Virus record (IMG/VR): IMGVR_UViG_3300009151_000087
Coordinates: 1 to 56,017 of that record
Source of the DNA: a virus
Length of the DNA stretch: 56,017 bases
Direction: 5' to 3' (one strand)
A program made the translations under genes and the position numbers. Position 1 is the stretch's first letter; the number at the start of each line of letters is the position of its first letter. This document shows, piece after piece, positions 45,442-53,445 of the stretch. The notes beneath the pieces were generated by a model that was not told the origin of the DNA, ran no database searches, and saw only the letters and a program-made list of their open reading frames with translations.

Positions 45442-45825
45442 ATGGCACAGTTACCATTAAACACATTTAAAACCAAAACACAGGTATTAACAACCGTGAC
45501 TAATTCTACGGTTTATACAGCGCCGATTGGTGTTACATCTATTGTATTAATGGCACAAATAGCCAATCTTACAACCGCAACACATACTATTAGTTTCATA
45601 CATCATAGGAGACTTCCGGTCTTACAAGACGCCCAGGGAAACGGAGCACAACCTGCAAATGTTGATAGTTACTTATTGAAAAACTTTGGTGTTCCTCCAA
45701 GCGATGCTGCTTCTCCATTATCAGGAAAAATGATTATTGAAAGTTTAGATAGTATAAGAGCATATGCTAGTGCTGATAATTCCTTACAATTGGTATTGAG
45801 CATACTAGAGACTGCTAACGCTTAA
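45442..45825 (+). CDS. Small fibre-associated virion protein
   Basis: The protein has 127 residues and is beta-rich (TVTNSTVYTAPIGVTSIVLM, THTISFIHHRRLPVL, LQLVLSILETANA). It resembles the small proteins that follow beta-helix fibre genes in marine T4-like phages and may cap or trimerise a fibre. It is 12 nt downstream of the large fibre gene and 22 nt upstream of the next fibre, with weak ribosome binding sites (AAAGGATAAA). No enzymatic motif is visible. Confidence 0.65.
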   Translation: MAQLPLNTFKTKTQVLTTVTNSTVYTAPIGVTSIVLMAQIANLTTATHTISFIHHRRLPVLQDAQGNGAQPANVDSYLLKNFGVPPSDAASPLSGKMIIESLDSIRAYASADNSLQLVLSILETANA

Positions 45826-45847
45826 CATATTATAGAGAATAAAAATA

Positions 45848-47848
45848 ATGCCATCATTAATTAGCGGGTCAGTACTACGTTCAGGAGGTAGCAATCAATA
45901 CATAACATTGGCTACTGCACAACCGCAGTTGCCTCCTACTCCTACAACTTCAACTGGATATACAGTTGTTACCGATTCTTCATTAATAACCACCTATCGA
46001 TCTAGTTTAGGAAATATTGAATTCAATCAGGGCGAACTCTATAGCAATCTACCTTATCAAAATATACGTATAGTTGCCACAGGTACCAGCAAAGTTATTG
46101 TAACAGGCGGTATAGCAAATACAGGAACCGATACCGGTGCCTTGATAGTCCAGGGCGGCATTGGTATAAGTGATGGCCTATGGGCAGGAAAAGACATACA
46201 TGTCAACGGATTAACTATTGGGCAAGGATATCAAGGTCTTAACAACATAGTAGTTCGCGGTGATGCTAGAGCACAGAACGATGCTTATCCCGGACAAGCA
46301 ATAATCGCCATAGGATATGATACTTTAACCGGACTAGATACATCGTTAAAATCAATAGCCATCGGACGATACGCATTAAGTTCAGGAACTGGAATTTTAA
46401 ACAGTATTGCCATTGGTGATAGTGCTTTAAAGAAGTTGGGTACAGTGCCCGGCGGTCTAGCAGAATCTAACATTGCTATAGGTAATTATTCCGGCGACGA
46501 ATTAATTGATGGAAGATTAAATCTTTTCCTTGGGCATGATATTGCTCCAAACTTGACCACAGGTTCCTATAATTTCTTTGTGGGACACGAAGTTGGTATA
46601 AACATGACACACGGTAACGGAAATATTGCCATTGGCGGCGATAATCTACGTGACGGCGTTGATAATCAGATCAACATTGGCTCAATGTTATACTATGATG
46701 GCGGCGGCTATCTACAATTAAATGCAGATACCGGTCTAGGTCTTGGTACCACAGCGAGTCCTCTTACACAATTAAACACCGTTAGTAATATCAATACTTC
46801 CACTGTTCCGGTAGTGGTAACAAGTATTAGTCATGGACTTACCAGCGGAGAAGATGTAATAATAACAGGTATTCAAGGAACTACACAAATTAATAATAAT
46901 GTGTATTATGTAAAAAATCTTACTACCAATACATTCTCGTTGTACTATGATAGACTATTGACTACACCTGTCAATGGAACAACATTTACCAACTATATTT
47001 CTAGTGGTACAGTTTATGCCGTTCAACCAAATGGTGCTCTTATCGTACTAGGCGGCGCTTATATTACTGACAATCTTATTGTTGATAACGACACTGTTTT
47101 AAACCGTGCGTTGACTGTTGCTGGTACAGGAACAGTGACACTGACTCCTACATCGAGCGGCACAGTTATTATAAATCCCAACACTGTTGGATCTATAGAT
47201 TCTATGACCATTGGTTATAATAAACGCAACGATGGCTATTTTAGAAATTTATATGTTAATACATTAACAGTAGATCATTTCTTTATAAATTCCATTGATG
47301 GTGCTATTGATAAAACAAATAATATCATGGGCGGCTATCGAGGTAGCATACCAATTCAATCGGCACCAGATACCACAGCATTCATACCAATAGGCAGTGC
47401 TGGACAGGTATTGATTGCTACCGGTACTACAGCAACCTGGCAATCAATTGGTGGTCTATCGGCAGGTACCGCTACCAACTCTGAAAATATTTTTATAAAT
47501 CCTGTAGTACCCAACAGTCCGTATTATCTAGTATTAGGTGAAACTATTAGCGATTATGGTCCTTTAGATGCAGATTCACTGTTGACCTATCAGACTAATG
47601 ATAAGACACTAACTGCTCCAAATTTAACTATAACCAATACTGCTACAATTTTAGGTAGTATATATGGTGTTGTTACAGGTAATCCTGACGAAAATTATCT
47701 ACTATATAGTCCAAAAACTACCGTAGGCTCTAGTCCACATACATATCCTAGAATTGGAGATTATTGGATAGATTCAGATAACAGAGCAGGATATCAATAT
47801 ATTAATGATAGTGGTAGCCGATTTTGGTTACAGATTTTTATATTATAA
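45848..47848 (+). CDS. Tail fibre with YadA-like head repeats
   Basis: The protein has 666 residues. Residues ~95-125 carry a fibre cassette (GALIVQGGIGISDGLWAGKD). Residues ~150-285 hold AIG-type repeats (IIAIGYDTL, SIAIGRYAL, SIAIGDSAL, NIAIGNYSG, NIAIGGDNL, INIGSM), as in the left-handed beta-roll of trimeric autotransporter adhesins and some phage fibres. Residues ~315-385 contain a SHGLTSGEDVIITGIQGTTQ module like the E1 FCCH-like unit seen in phage fibres. The end has a PRIGDYWIDSDNRAGYQYIND strand region, the type that closes fibre tips. It is most likely a trimeric fibre. It shares the cassette with its neighbours. Confidence 0.75.
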   Translation: MPSLISGSVLRSGGSNQYITLATAQPQLPPTPTTSTGYTVVTDSSLITTYRSSLGNIEFNQGELYSNLPYQNIRIVATGTSKVIVTGGIANTGTDTGALIVQGGIGISDGLWAGKDIHVNGLTIGQGYQGLNNIVVRGDARAQNDAYPGQAIIAIGYDTLTGLDTSLKSIAIGRYALSSGTGILNSIAIGDSALKKLGTVPGGLAESNIAIGNYSGDELIDGRLNLFLGHDIAPNLTTGSYNFFVGHEVGINMTHGNGNIAIGGDNLRDGVDNQINIGSMLYYDGGGYLQLNADTGLGLGTTASPLTQLNTVSNINTSTVPVVVTSISHGLTSGEDVIITGIQGTTQINNNVYYVKNLTTNTFSLYYDRLLTTPVNGTTFTNYISSGTVYAVQPNGALIVLGGAYITDNLIVDNDTVLNRALTVAGTGTVTLTPTSSGTVIINPNTVGSIDSMTIGYNKRNDGYFRNLYVNTLTVDHFFINSIDGAIDKTNNIMGGYRGSIPIQSAPDTTAFIPIGSAGQVLIATGTTATWQSIGGLSAGTATNSENIFINPVVPNSPYYLVLGETISDYGPLDADSLLTYQTNDKTLTAPNLTITNTATILGSIYGVVTGNPDENYLLYSPKTTVGSSPHTYPRIGDYWIDSDNRAGYQYINDSGSRFWLQIFIL

Positions 47849-47859
47849 AGTTTTAAACT

Positions 47860-49032
47860 ATGACAAATTTGAATTTTCCTACCCCGGCGTACAATTTACA
47901 ACTCTACAGTATAGGAAGTAGAACCTACAGATATAGCACAGGAACTAATTCTTGGGCGATATTCACCAATGACTCTCAAATAGTAACAAATTTTACCTCC
48001 ACCTTTACAACAGTTAATGGTACTGCTACTTCTACATCAACTGTTACTGGATCATTAACAGTTGTTGGCGGTGTTGGTATTGGCGGCGCCGTCAATATTG
48101 GAAGTACTAGTACTATAGGCGGCGCACAGATCATAACCACTAGCACACTTGATAGTTTTGCTAGAAAAATATTACTCTACGCAGGAACAGATACTGCTAT
48201 ATTTACTACCGTTACTAGCACTAGTACAAGTTATACTATTTCAAATACCAGCACACTTCAAACTGTAACCGATAGAGGCAACACCACAACCAATAGTATA
48301 CGAATATTAAACACTGCCAATTCAACTAGTACTGTCACAGGTGCGTTAACTGTAGCAGGCGGAGTAGGAATTAGTAAGGATCTATATGTTGGTGGCATGG
48401 TTAACATTGCAAATACCGGCACCATGGTAGGAGCAGAAATTATTACCACTGCTACTTACAGACCTCTTTTCGCAGCCGGTACTGATATCAAAATCCAAAA
48501 TAATACACTGACCAATTCTTTGGTATTTTCTAATACATCTACCTTACAATCAGTTACTGATAGAGGTACAACCACCACTAACATAGTGAATTTTACTAAT
48601 ACTACCAATTCTACCAGCACTACCACAGGCGCAGTGATCATTGCTGGCGGCTTAGGAGTAGGAGGACGCATCAATTCTGAGAGCCTACAGATAGCAGATG
48701 CTATCCTGGATTCTACACAGATTTCAATAAATACAACGAACACTACAGAAATTGATAGGTATCCAGCAGATCAATATAGGACTGCCAAATACCTAATTCA
48801 AGTTGATGAAGGAATGGGAGCAGGAGCAGAATTTGAAGCTGTTGAAATTATGTTAATAGTAAACAATAATCAACAGGTTTTTGCTACAGAATACGGAGCA
48901 GTAAGGTCGGCGGGCGACTTAGGAGATTTTGCTGCAGATGTACAGAATGATAATTTTGTTAGATTGTATTACACAGCGTTTAATCCAACTAGTAAACTAA
49001 TAAAAGTATTAAGGACAGCAATGACAGTATAG
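47860..49032 (+). CDS. Tail fibre of the TGAL-VAGGVGIGG cassette family
   Basis: The protein has 390 residues. Three cassettes are visible (VTGSLTVVGGVGIGGAVNIG, VTGALTVAGGVGISKDLYVG, TTGAVIIAGGLGVGGRINSE), joined by Thr/Ser-rich linkers with LQ(T/S)VTDRG(N/T)TTTN. The C-terminal ~95 residues (YRTAKYLIQV, FEAVEIMLIV, LGDFAADV, VLRTAMTV) form a domain shared with the end of the 1136-residue fibre downstream. The N-terminus FPTPAYNLQLYSIGSRTYRY probably docks to another fibre part. Host-binding role inferred. Confidence 0.75.
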   Translation: MTNLNFPTPAYNLQLYSIGSRTYRYSTGTNSWAIFTNDSQIVTNFTSTFTTVNGTATSTSTVTGSLTVVGGVGIGGAVNIGSTSTIGGAQIITTSTLDSFARKILLYAGTDTAIFTTVTSTSTSYTISNTSTLQTVTDRGNTTTNSIRILNTANSTSTVTGALTVAGGVGISKDLYVGGMVNIANTGTMVGAEIITTATYRPLFAAGTDIKIQNNTLTNSLVFSNTSTLQSVTDRGTTTTNIVNFTNTTNSTSTTTGAVIIAGGLGVGGRINSESLQIADAILDSTQISINTTNTTEIDRYPADQYRTAKYLIQVDEGMGAGAEFEAVEIMLIVNNNQQVFATEYGAVRSAGDLGDFAADVQNDNFVRLYYTAFNPTSKLIKVLRTAMTV

Positions 49033-49061
49033 AGTAGGCAGTACAAAAGGAACACACTAAA

Positions 49062-52000
49062 ATGGCACTAACATCATTTACCCAAGATTTTATTTTAAAA
49101 TCTGGGTTGGCAGTTGAGGGAACTATCGCAGTTACCAGTTCAACGGGACAAACCGGAACGGTACAGATCATGGGCGGTGCTGCAATCGCTCAAAATTTAA
49201 TAGTAGGCTCTACTGCTAGTGTTTACGGTCCAACACAATTACAAAATACATTAAATGTAGCAGGTCAAAGCACATTAGCTCAATTAACCGCTACAATCAC
49301 AACAGTCACACAATTGACTGTAATGAACGACCAAGTCGTATATGGTAATCTTAATGTAACAGGAACCACTCATTTATACAGCACACTAGCGGTTGACGGT
49401 AATACACAATTTCGCGGAGCATTAAACACTTTCAGCGGTGCCTTAATTGTTACTGGTACAAATACTTTCACAGTAGGATCAGGAGCATCTGATTTTGGTG
49501 GCACAGTTGACATTGGCGGTGTTGCTCACCTAAACAATACTGCACTAGCAGATACAAGTAAAAATGGTTCTCTAGTAGTTGCCGGCGGCGTATATATTGA
49601 CAAAAATCTCGTAGTTGCCAGTACCTCTAGCAATACTGGAACTAGTAGTCAAAATGCTTTGTTTGTTGCTGGCGGATTATGGGTTGACAAGAATTTAACC
49701 GTATCGGGACCAGCTGTATTCAGCAACACAGTAGTATTCAACGGTACTGCTACTTATGTTTACAGTACCAATACATACTACACAGATAATATCATAGAAA
49801 TACATACCCCTCCGGGTGGCGTAGGTTCTCAATGGCCCGGCGGCGACGGCAAAGATGTTGGATTTAGATTCCATCATTTTGCCAATAATACAGATACAAA
49901 TTCTGCGCTGGTATTGGCCTATGATACGAAATATTTAGAATGGTACGGATCCGGCGCAGAATCAAACACAGGTACATTCGCAGGAGCTACCTACGGCGCA
50001 TTTAAAACCGGATACATACAACTTACCGGTGTAACCACAGCAACCAGTACAACCACAGGTGCCCTACAGGTAGCAGGTGGTATCTCGGCTAGTAATATAT
50101 ATGCCGATGGAGAAGTTAGAAGTAATACATTAAAAGCCGCTAATTTAAGTGGCAACAACTTTGGTATCGTATACTCTGATCCAACTGGATTATTGGTAAA
50201 TGCTAGCAATGTAACATATAGCACAACTCTACAATATCTTACAGGTAGAATTGAATACGCTAATACTGCTACCAATGTAGCAGGCGGTGCGGCAGGTAGT
50301 TTATTGGTACAAACCAGCACAGGTGTTACTTATTCGCTGCCTATTGGCAACGAAGGTGCTGTACTACTTGTAAAAAATAGTTTACCTTATTGGCAAGATC
50401 AATATGCGCCGGACTACGCCAATACTGCAACCAATATCAAGTCAGGTCTGGCCAATCAAATTCCTTATCAAACTGCTCCTGGTGTCACTGGATTCAGTAA
50501 CAGTTTGGTGTTTAATGGAACTACATTTACTACTACCAACATAGTATTAACAGGCAGTACCAATGCTACTAATACTTACTCTGGAACTTTACAAGTAGCA
50601 GGTGGCGCAGCAATTGGTCAAGACTTATATGTAGGCGGCAGCATCTATGTAGGCGGCAACGTATTCTTAGATGGTGTTGGACTAGATACCGTACAAGGAA
50701 CCACCGCTACATTTGTCAATATCAATGTTACGGGAACCAATTACGCATTGACAGTTACTAATGGTATCTATGTTGGTACCACAGTAACAACTGACATGAT
50801 GATTGTACGCAGTACTGTTGAAAGTACAAGTACCACAGCAAGTAACGCATTGTATGTCAAAGGCGGACTAGGTGTAGATGGTACTGCTTTCTTTGGTGGC
50901 AGTATCAAAGTTGGAAACAACATTATAGGTACCAATCAAGTCAGTGGTATCACAGGTGTGTTCTTTGGCGATCAATACGGATTTGACGCCCTATATGCCG
51001 GAACTAATGACTATGTTCCGTTACCGTCGACTGTATTACAACTTACTGCCAATATCAACGATTACGCACAAAGTAATTTCCAAAATACCAACAACGGTGC
51101 CCGGGCCAGTACTGATTGGGTATTGACCAGCGCCGATGGCGCAAACTTTGCCAACTTTATTGACATGGGTATAACCAGTGGCAACTGGGATGGTACACAG
51201 TCCGGTAGTATTGGCACCGCAGTTGGTCCAAATGATGGCTATCTATATGTTCAAGGAACTACCAGTACTGTAGGCCAAGGTAACTTGTCAATTGGTGCAA
51301 GCTCAACTGGTAGTGTTATTCGATTCTTTGCCGGCGGAGTAGGTTCTCAATCTATAGTTGCAACTATTAATGCTCCAAATACTCAATCAACTTCTACCTC
51401 ATCGGGCGCTTTTGTATTAAAAGGCGGCGCGGGCATTAGTCAGAATTTATATGTTGGCGGAGACCTTTCTACTAATAAATTAAGAATTAGCAGTACTGAA
51501 AATAGTACCAGCACTTTATCGGGAGCACTGACAGTAGCAGGTGGTGTTGGTATCGCTGGTGCGTTATATGCTGGTGATATATATTCCAATGGCGCGCTAG
51601 TATCCGGCGGAGTCGTATCAAACTTTACTGCTACAACAGCCACAGTTACTACCAGTCTAACTGTTAACGGTAAGATAATTACCACACTGGTTACCAGCAC
51701 CACTTCGTTAGATTTATCATCAGATGTTGGTTATCCTGTACATATTAACGCTGCTGGGCATACCACAGAATTCTTAGCTGCTGGACAAATTAGACCATCT
51801 GGTGCTTTAATAGGTAGCAGTTACGATTCTAATGTAGTCGATGTCAGTAATGTTGGACCATTATTACTTAAAGGTACAGCATACGGTGCTAATATCATCA
51901 CATCGGATGATCACGCAACAGACAAATATACTTGGGGCTTTGGAAACGATGGTAAATTAACCGCTCCTGGAAATATTGAAGCACCGACGATAACAGTAAC

Positions 52001-52472
52001 CAGTAGTACCAACGCAACAAATACCACATCTGGCTCATTACAGGTCATTGGTGGTGTTGGAATTGGACTAGATCTAGTAGTAGGTAGTGCGGTACATATT
52101 GGAACTACAGCAACCGATGTTGTGATTCCTGCGGTATACAGTGGTAATAGTTTGTTGGCCAATTATACCAGCAATGTTATCACTACAAATAGTTCTCAGA
52201 ATCTTGATACATTCTTGACTGCTAATTATAGAACAGCCAAATATCTTGTTCAGATAGTCGATGGTGCTAAGATACATGTTCAAGAAATGCTATTATTCCA
52301 CAACGGAACCAATGTATACATGAACATATACGCCATATCAACCACTCAAGGCGAGATGGGAGAGTTTGATGCTGGCATCGTTGGTGGAAATACCATGACA
52401 CTATCATTTATTCCAAATTACACTCCAACTGCCATGGTTATTAAAGTAGCAAGGACTACACTCACGGCGTAA
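49062..52472 (+). CDS. Long tail fibre of the cassette family
   Basis: The protein has 1136 residues, built almost wholly from beta cassettes: GSLVVAGGVYIDKNLVVAS, QNALFVAGGLWVDKNLTVSG, TTGALQVAGGISASNIYADG, SGTLQVAGGAAIGQDLYVGG, SNALYVKGGLGVDGTAFFGG, LSGALTVAGGVGIAGALYAG and others. A more ordered stretch at ~650-770 (FFGDQYGFDALYAGTNDYV, NGARASTDWVLTSADGANFA) may be a receptor-binding or knob domain. The C-terminus (YRTAKYLVQI, HVQEMLLFHN, GEMGEFDAGIVGG, VIKVARTTLTA) matches the end of the 390-residue fibre. It is followed by a strong terminator, ending this transcription unit. Confidence 0.78.
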   Translation: MALTSFTQDFILKSGLAVEGTIAVTSSTGQTGTVQIMGGAAIAQNLIVGSTASVYGPTQLQNTLNVAGQSTLAQLTATITTVTQLTVMNDQVVYGNLNVTGTTHLYSTLAVDGNTQFRGALNTFSGALIVTGTNTFTVGSGASDFGGTVDIGGVAHLNNTALADTSKNGSLVVAGGVYIDKNLVVASTSSNTGTSSQNALFVAGGLWVDKNLTVSGPAVFSNTVVFNGTATYVYSTNTYYTDNIIEIHTPPGGVGSQWPGGDGKDVGFRFHHFANNTDTNSALVLAYDTKYLEWYGSGAESNTGTFAGATYGAFKTGYIQLTGVTTATSTTTGALQVAGGISASNIYADGEVRSNTLKAANLSGNNFGIVYSDPTGLLVNASNVTYSTTLQYLTGRIEYANTATNVAGGAAGSLLVQTSTGVTYSLPIGNEGAVLLVKNSLPYWQDQYAPDYANTATNIKSGLANQIPYQTAPGVTGFSNSLVFNGTTFTTTNIVLTGSTNATNTYSGTLQVAGGAAIGQDLYVGGSIYVGGNVFLDGVGLDTVQGTTATFVNINVTGTNYALTVTNGIYVGTTVTTDMMIVRSTVESTSTTASNALYVKGGLGVDGTAFFGGSIKVGNNIIGTNQVSGITGVFFGDQYGFDALYAGTNDYVPLPSTVLQLTANINDYAQSNFQNTNNGARASTDWVLTSADGANFANFIDMGITSGNWDGTQSGSIGTAVGPNDGYLYVQGTTSTVGQGNLSIGASSTGSVIRFFAGGVGSQSIVATINAPNTQSTSTSSGAFVLKGGAGISQNLYVGGDLSTNKLRISSTENSTSTLSGALTVAGGVGIAGALYAGDIYSNGALVSGGVVSNFTATTATVTTSLTVNGKIITTLVTSTTSLDLSSDVGYPVHINAAGHTTEFLAAGQIRPSGALIGSSYDSNVVDVSNVGPLLLKGTAYGANIITSDDHATDKYTWGFGNDGKLTAPGNIEAPTITVTSSTNATNTTSGSLQVIGGVGIGLDLVVGSAVHIGTTATDVVIPAVYSGNSLLANYTSNVITTNSSQNLDTFLTANYRTAKYLVQIVDGAKIHVQEMLLFHNGTNVYMNIYAISTTQGEMGEFDAGIVGGNTMTLSFIPNYTPTAMVIKVARTTLTA

Positions 52473-52492
52473 TACACATACGCTTCTTACAC

Positions 52493-52525
52493 AAAATAGG
52501 GCTTGCGAGCCCTATTTTATTTTTT
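52493..52525 (+). terminator. Strong intrinsic terminator after the long fibre
   Basis: AAAATAGGGCT-TGCG-AGCCCTATTTT is an 11-bp stem with a T-rich tail (52519-52525), 20 nt after the stop codon. The stem can work in both directions. Confidence 0.88.
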
Positions 52526-52526
52526 A

Positions 52527-52534
52527 CATAAATA
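52527..52534 (+). promoter_or_regulatory. T4-type late promoter right after the terminator
   Basis: CATAAATACATTG starts directly after the T tract of the terminator and lies about 36 nt before the ATG at 52570. Terminator and promoter together isolate the next fibre genes. Confidence 0.65.
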
Positions 52535-52569
52535 CATTGTCTTTAAGTGGAAAGGGAAGCTGAACGACA

Positions 52570-53442
52570 ATGGTTAATAATAGCGCTTTCAAGGTCAAAA
52601 ACGGCCTTGTAGTATCATCTACTGCGACAATTCTGTCGACTGCATCATCAATATCAACAGATACTGGTGCGGTAATTGTTGCGGGCGGCGTCGGCATCGG
52701 CGGCGATCTATATGTTGGTGGTAAAATTGTTGCGCAAGAATTAGACATTCAGTATACCACGGTCACTACCACTATCGTTGAAACAGACGATATAATCACC
52801 ACTTTTAATACCACAAGTTCTACTTCAACTACTACCGGAGCATTGGTTGTTGCCGGTGGTGTTGGCATCGGCGGAGATCTTTATGTTGGCGGACAAATTG
52901 TTGCCAACCAATTAACTATTCAATATACCACAGTAACTACTACCATAGTTGAAACTGATGATATAATCACTACTTTTAATACTACTACTTCAACTTCAAC
53001 CGATAGTGGTGCCTTGATAATAGCAGGCGGTGCCGGAATTGGCAGAGATGTCAACATAGGTGGCACGATTACTGCTGCCGGTACAGGAACTATCGGCGGA
53101 ATAATTCTTGGACAAGGAGGAATATTCCCACCAGTATTAGATGAGTTTGGAACTACGATACTTTATGATGGAGTTACCACTAGTACTGTGATATTTGCTG
53201 ATGGTACAGTACAAGGGGCTCGTGCTCCAGTTCAGTGGACCAACTCAAAATTTATTTCAGTTGCTACCTACTATAATATAGATCCAGCAATAGTATTCAA
53301 TCCAATTATCGCAGGAGGTTATGTTTATCCTGGTGATACATATTTTGATGATGGAAGTTTTGGTACAGAACCAAACCATTTATTTGTCATGGCAGACATT
53401 GGCGGCGGACAAATGCAGTTTGTTGATATAACACAGAAATAA
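52570..53442 (+). CDS. Short tail fibre with 60-residue repeats
   Basis: The protein has 290 residues. Three cassettes follow each other (TGAVIVAGGVGIGGDLYVGG, TGALVVAGGVGIGGDLYVGG, SGALIIAGGAGIGRDVNIGG). Between them the segment IQYTTVTTTIVETDDIITTF occurs twice, giving a ~60-residue (180-bp) repeat whose two DNA copies differ mostly at third codon positions. The C-terminus (VQWTNSKFISVATYYNIDPA, GGYVYPGDTYFDDGSFG, HLFVMADIGGGQMQFVD) is a distinct tip domain. It has its own late promoter and is followed after 3 nt by the Ig-like repeat gene. Confidence 0.75.
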   Translation: MVNNSAFKVKNGLVVSSTATILSTASSISTDTGAVIVAGGVGIGGDLYVGGKIVAQELDIQYTTVTTTIVETDDIITTFNTTSSTSTTTGALVVAGGVGIGGDLYVGGQIVANQLTIQYTTVTTTIVETDDIITTFNTTTSTSTDSGALIIAGGAGIGRDVNIGGTITAAGTGTIGGIILGQGGIFPPVLDEFGTTILYDGVTTSTVIFADGTVQGARAPVQWTNSKFISVATYYNIDPAIVFNPIIAGGYVYPGDTYFDDGSFGTEPNHLFVMADIGGGQMQFVDITQK

Positions 53443-53445
53443 TAT

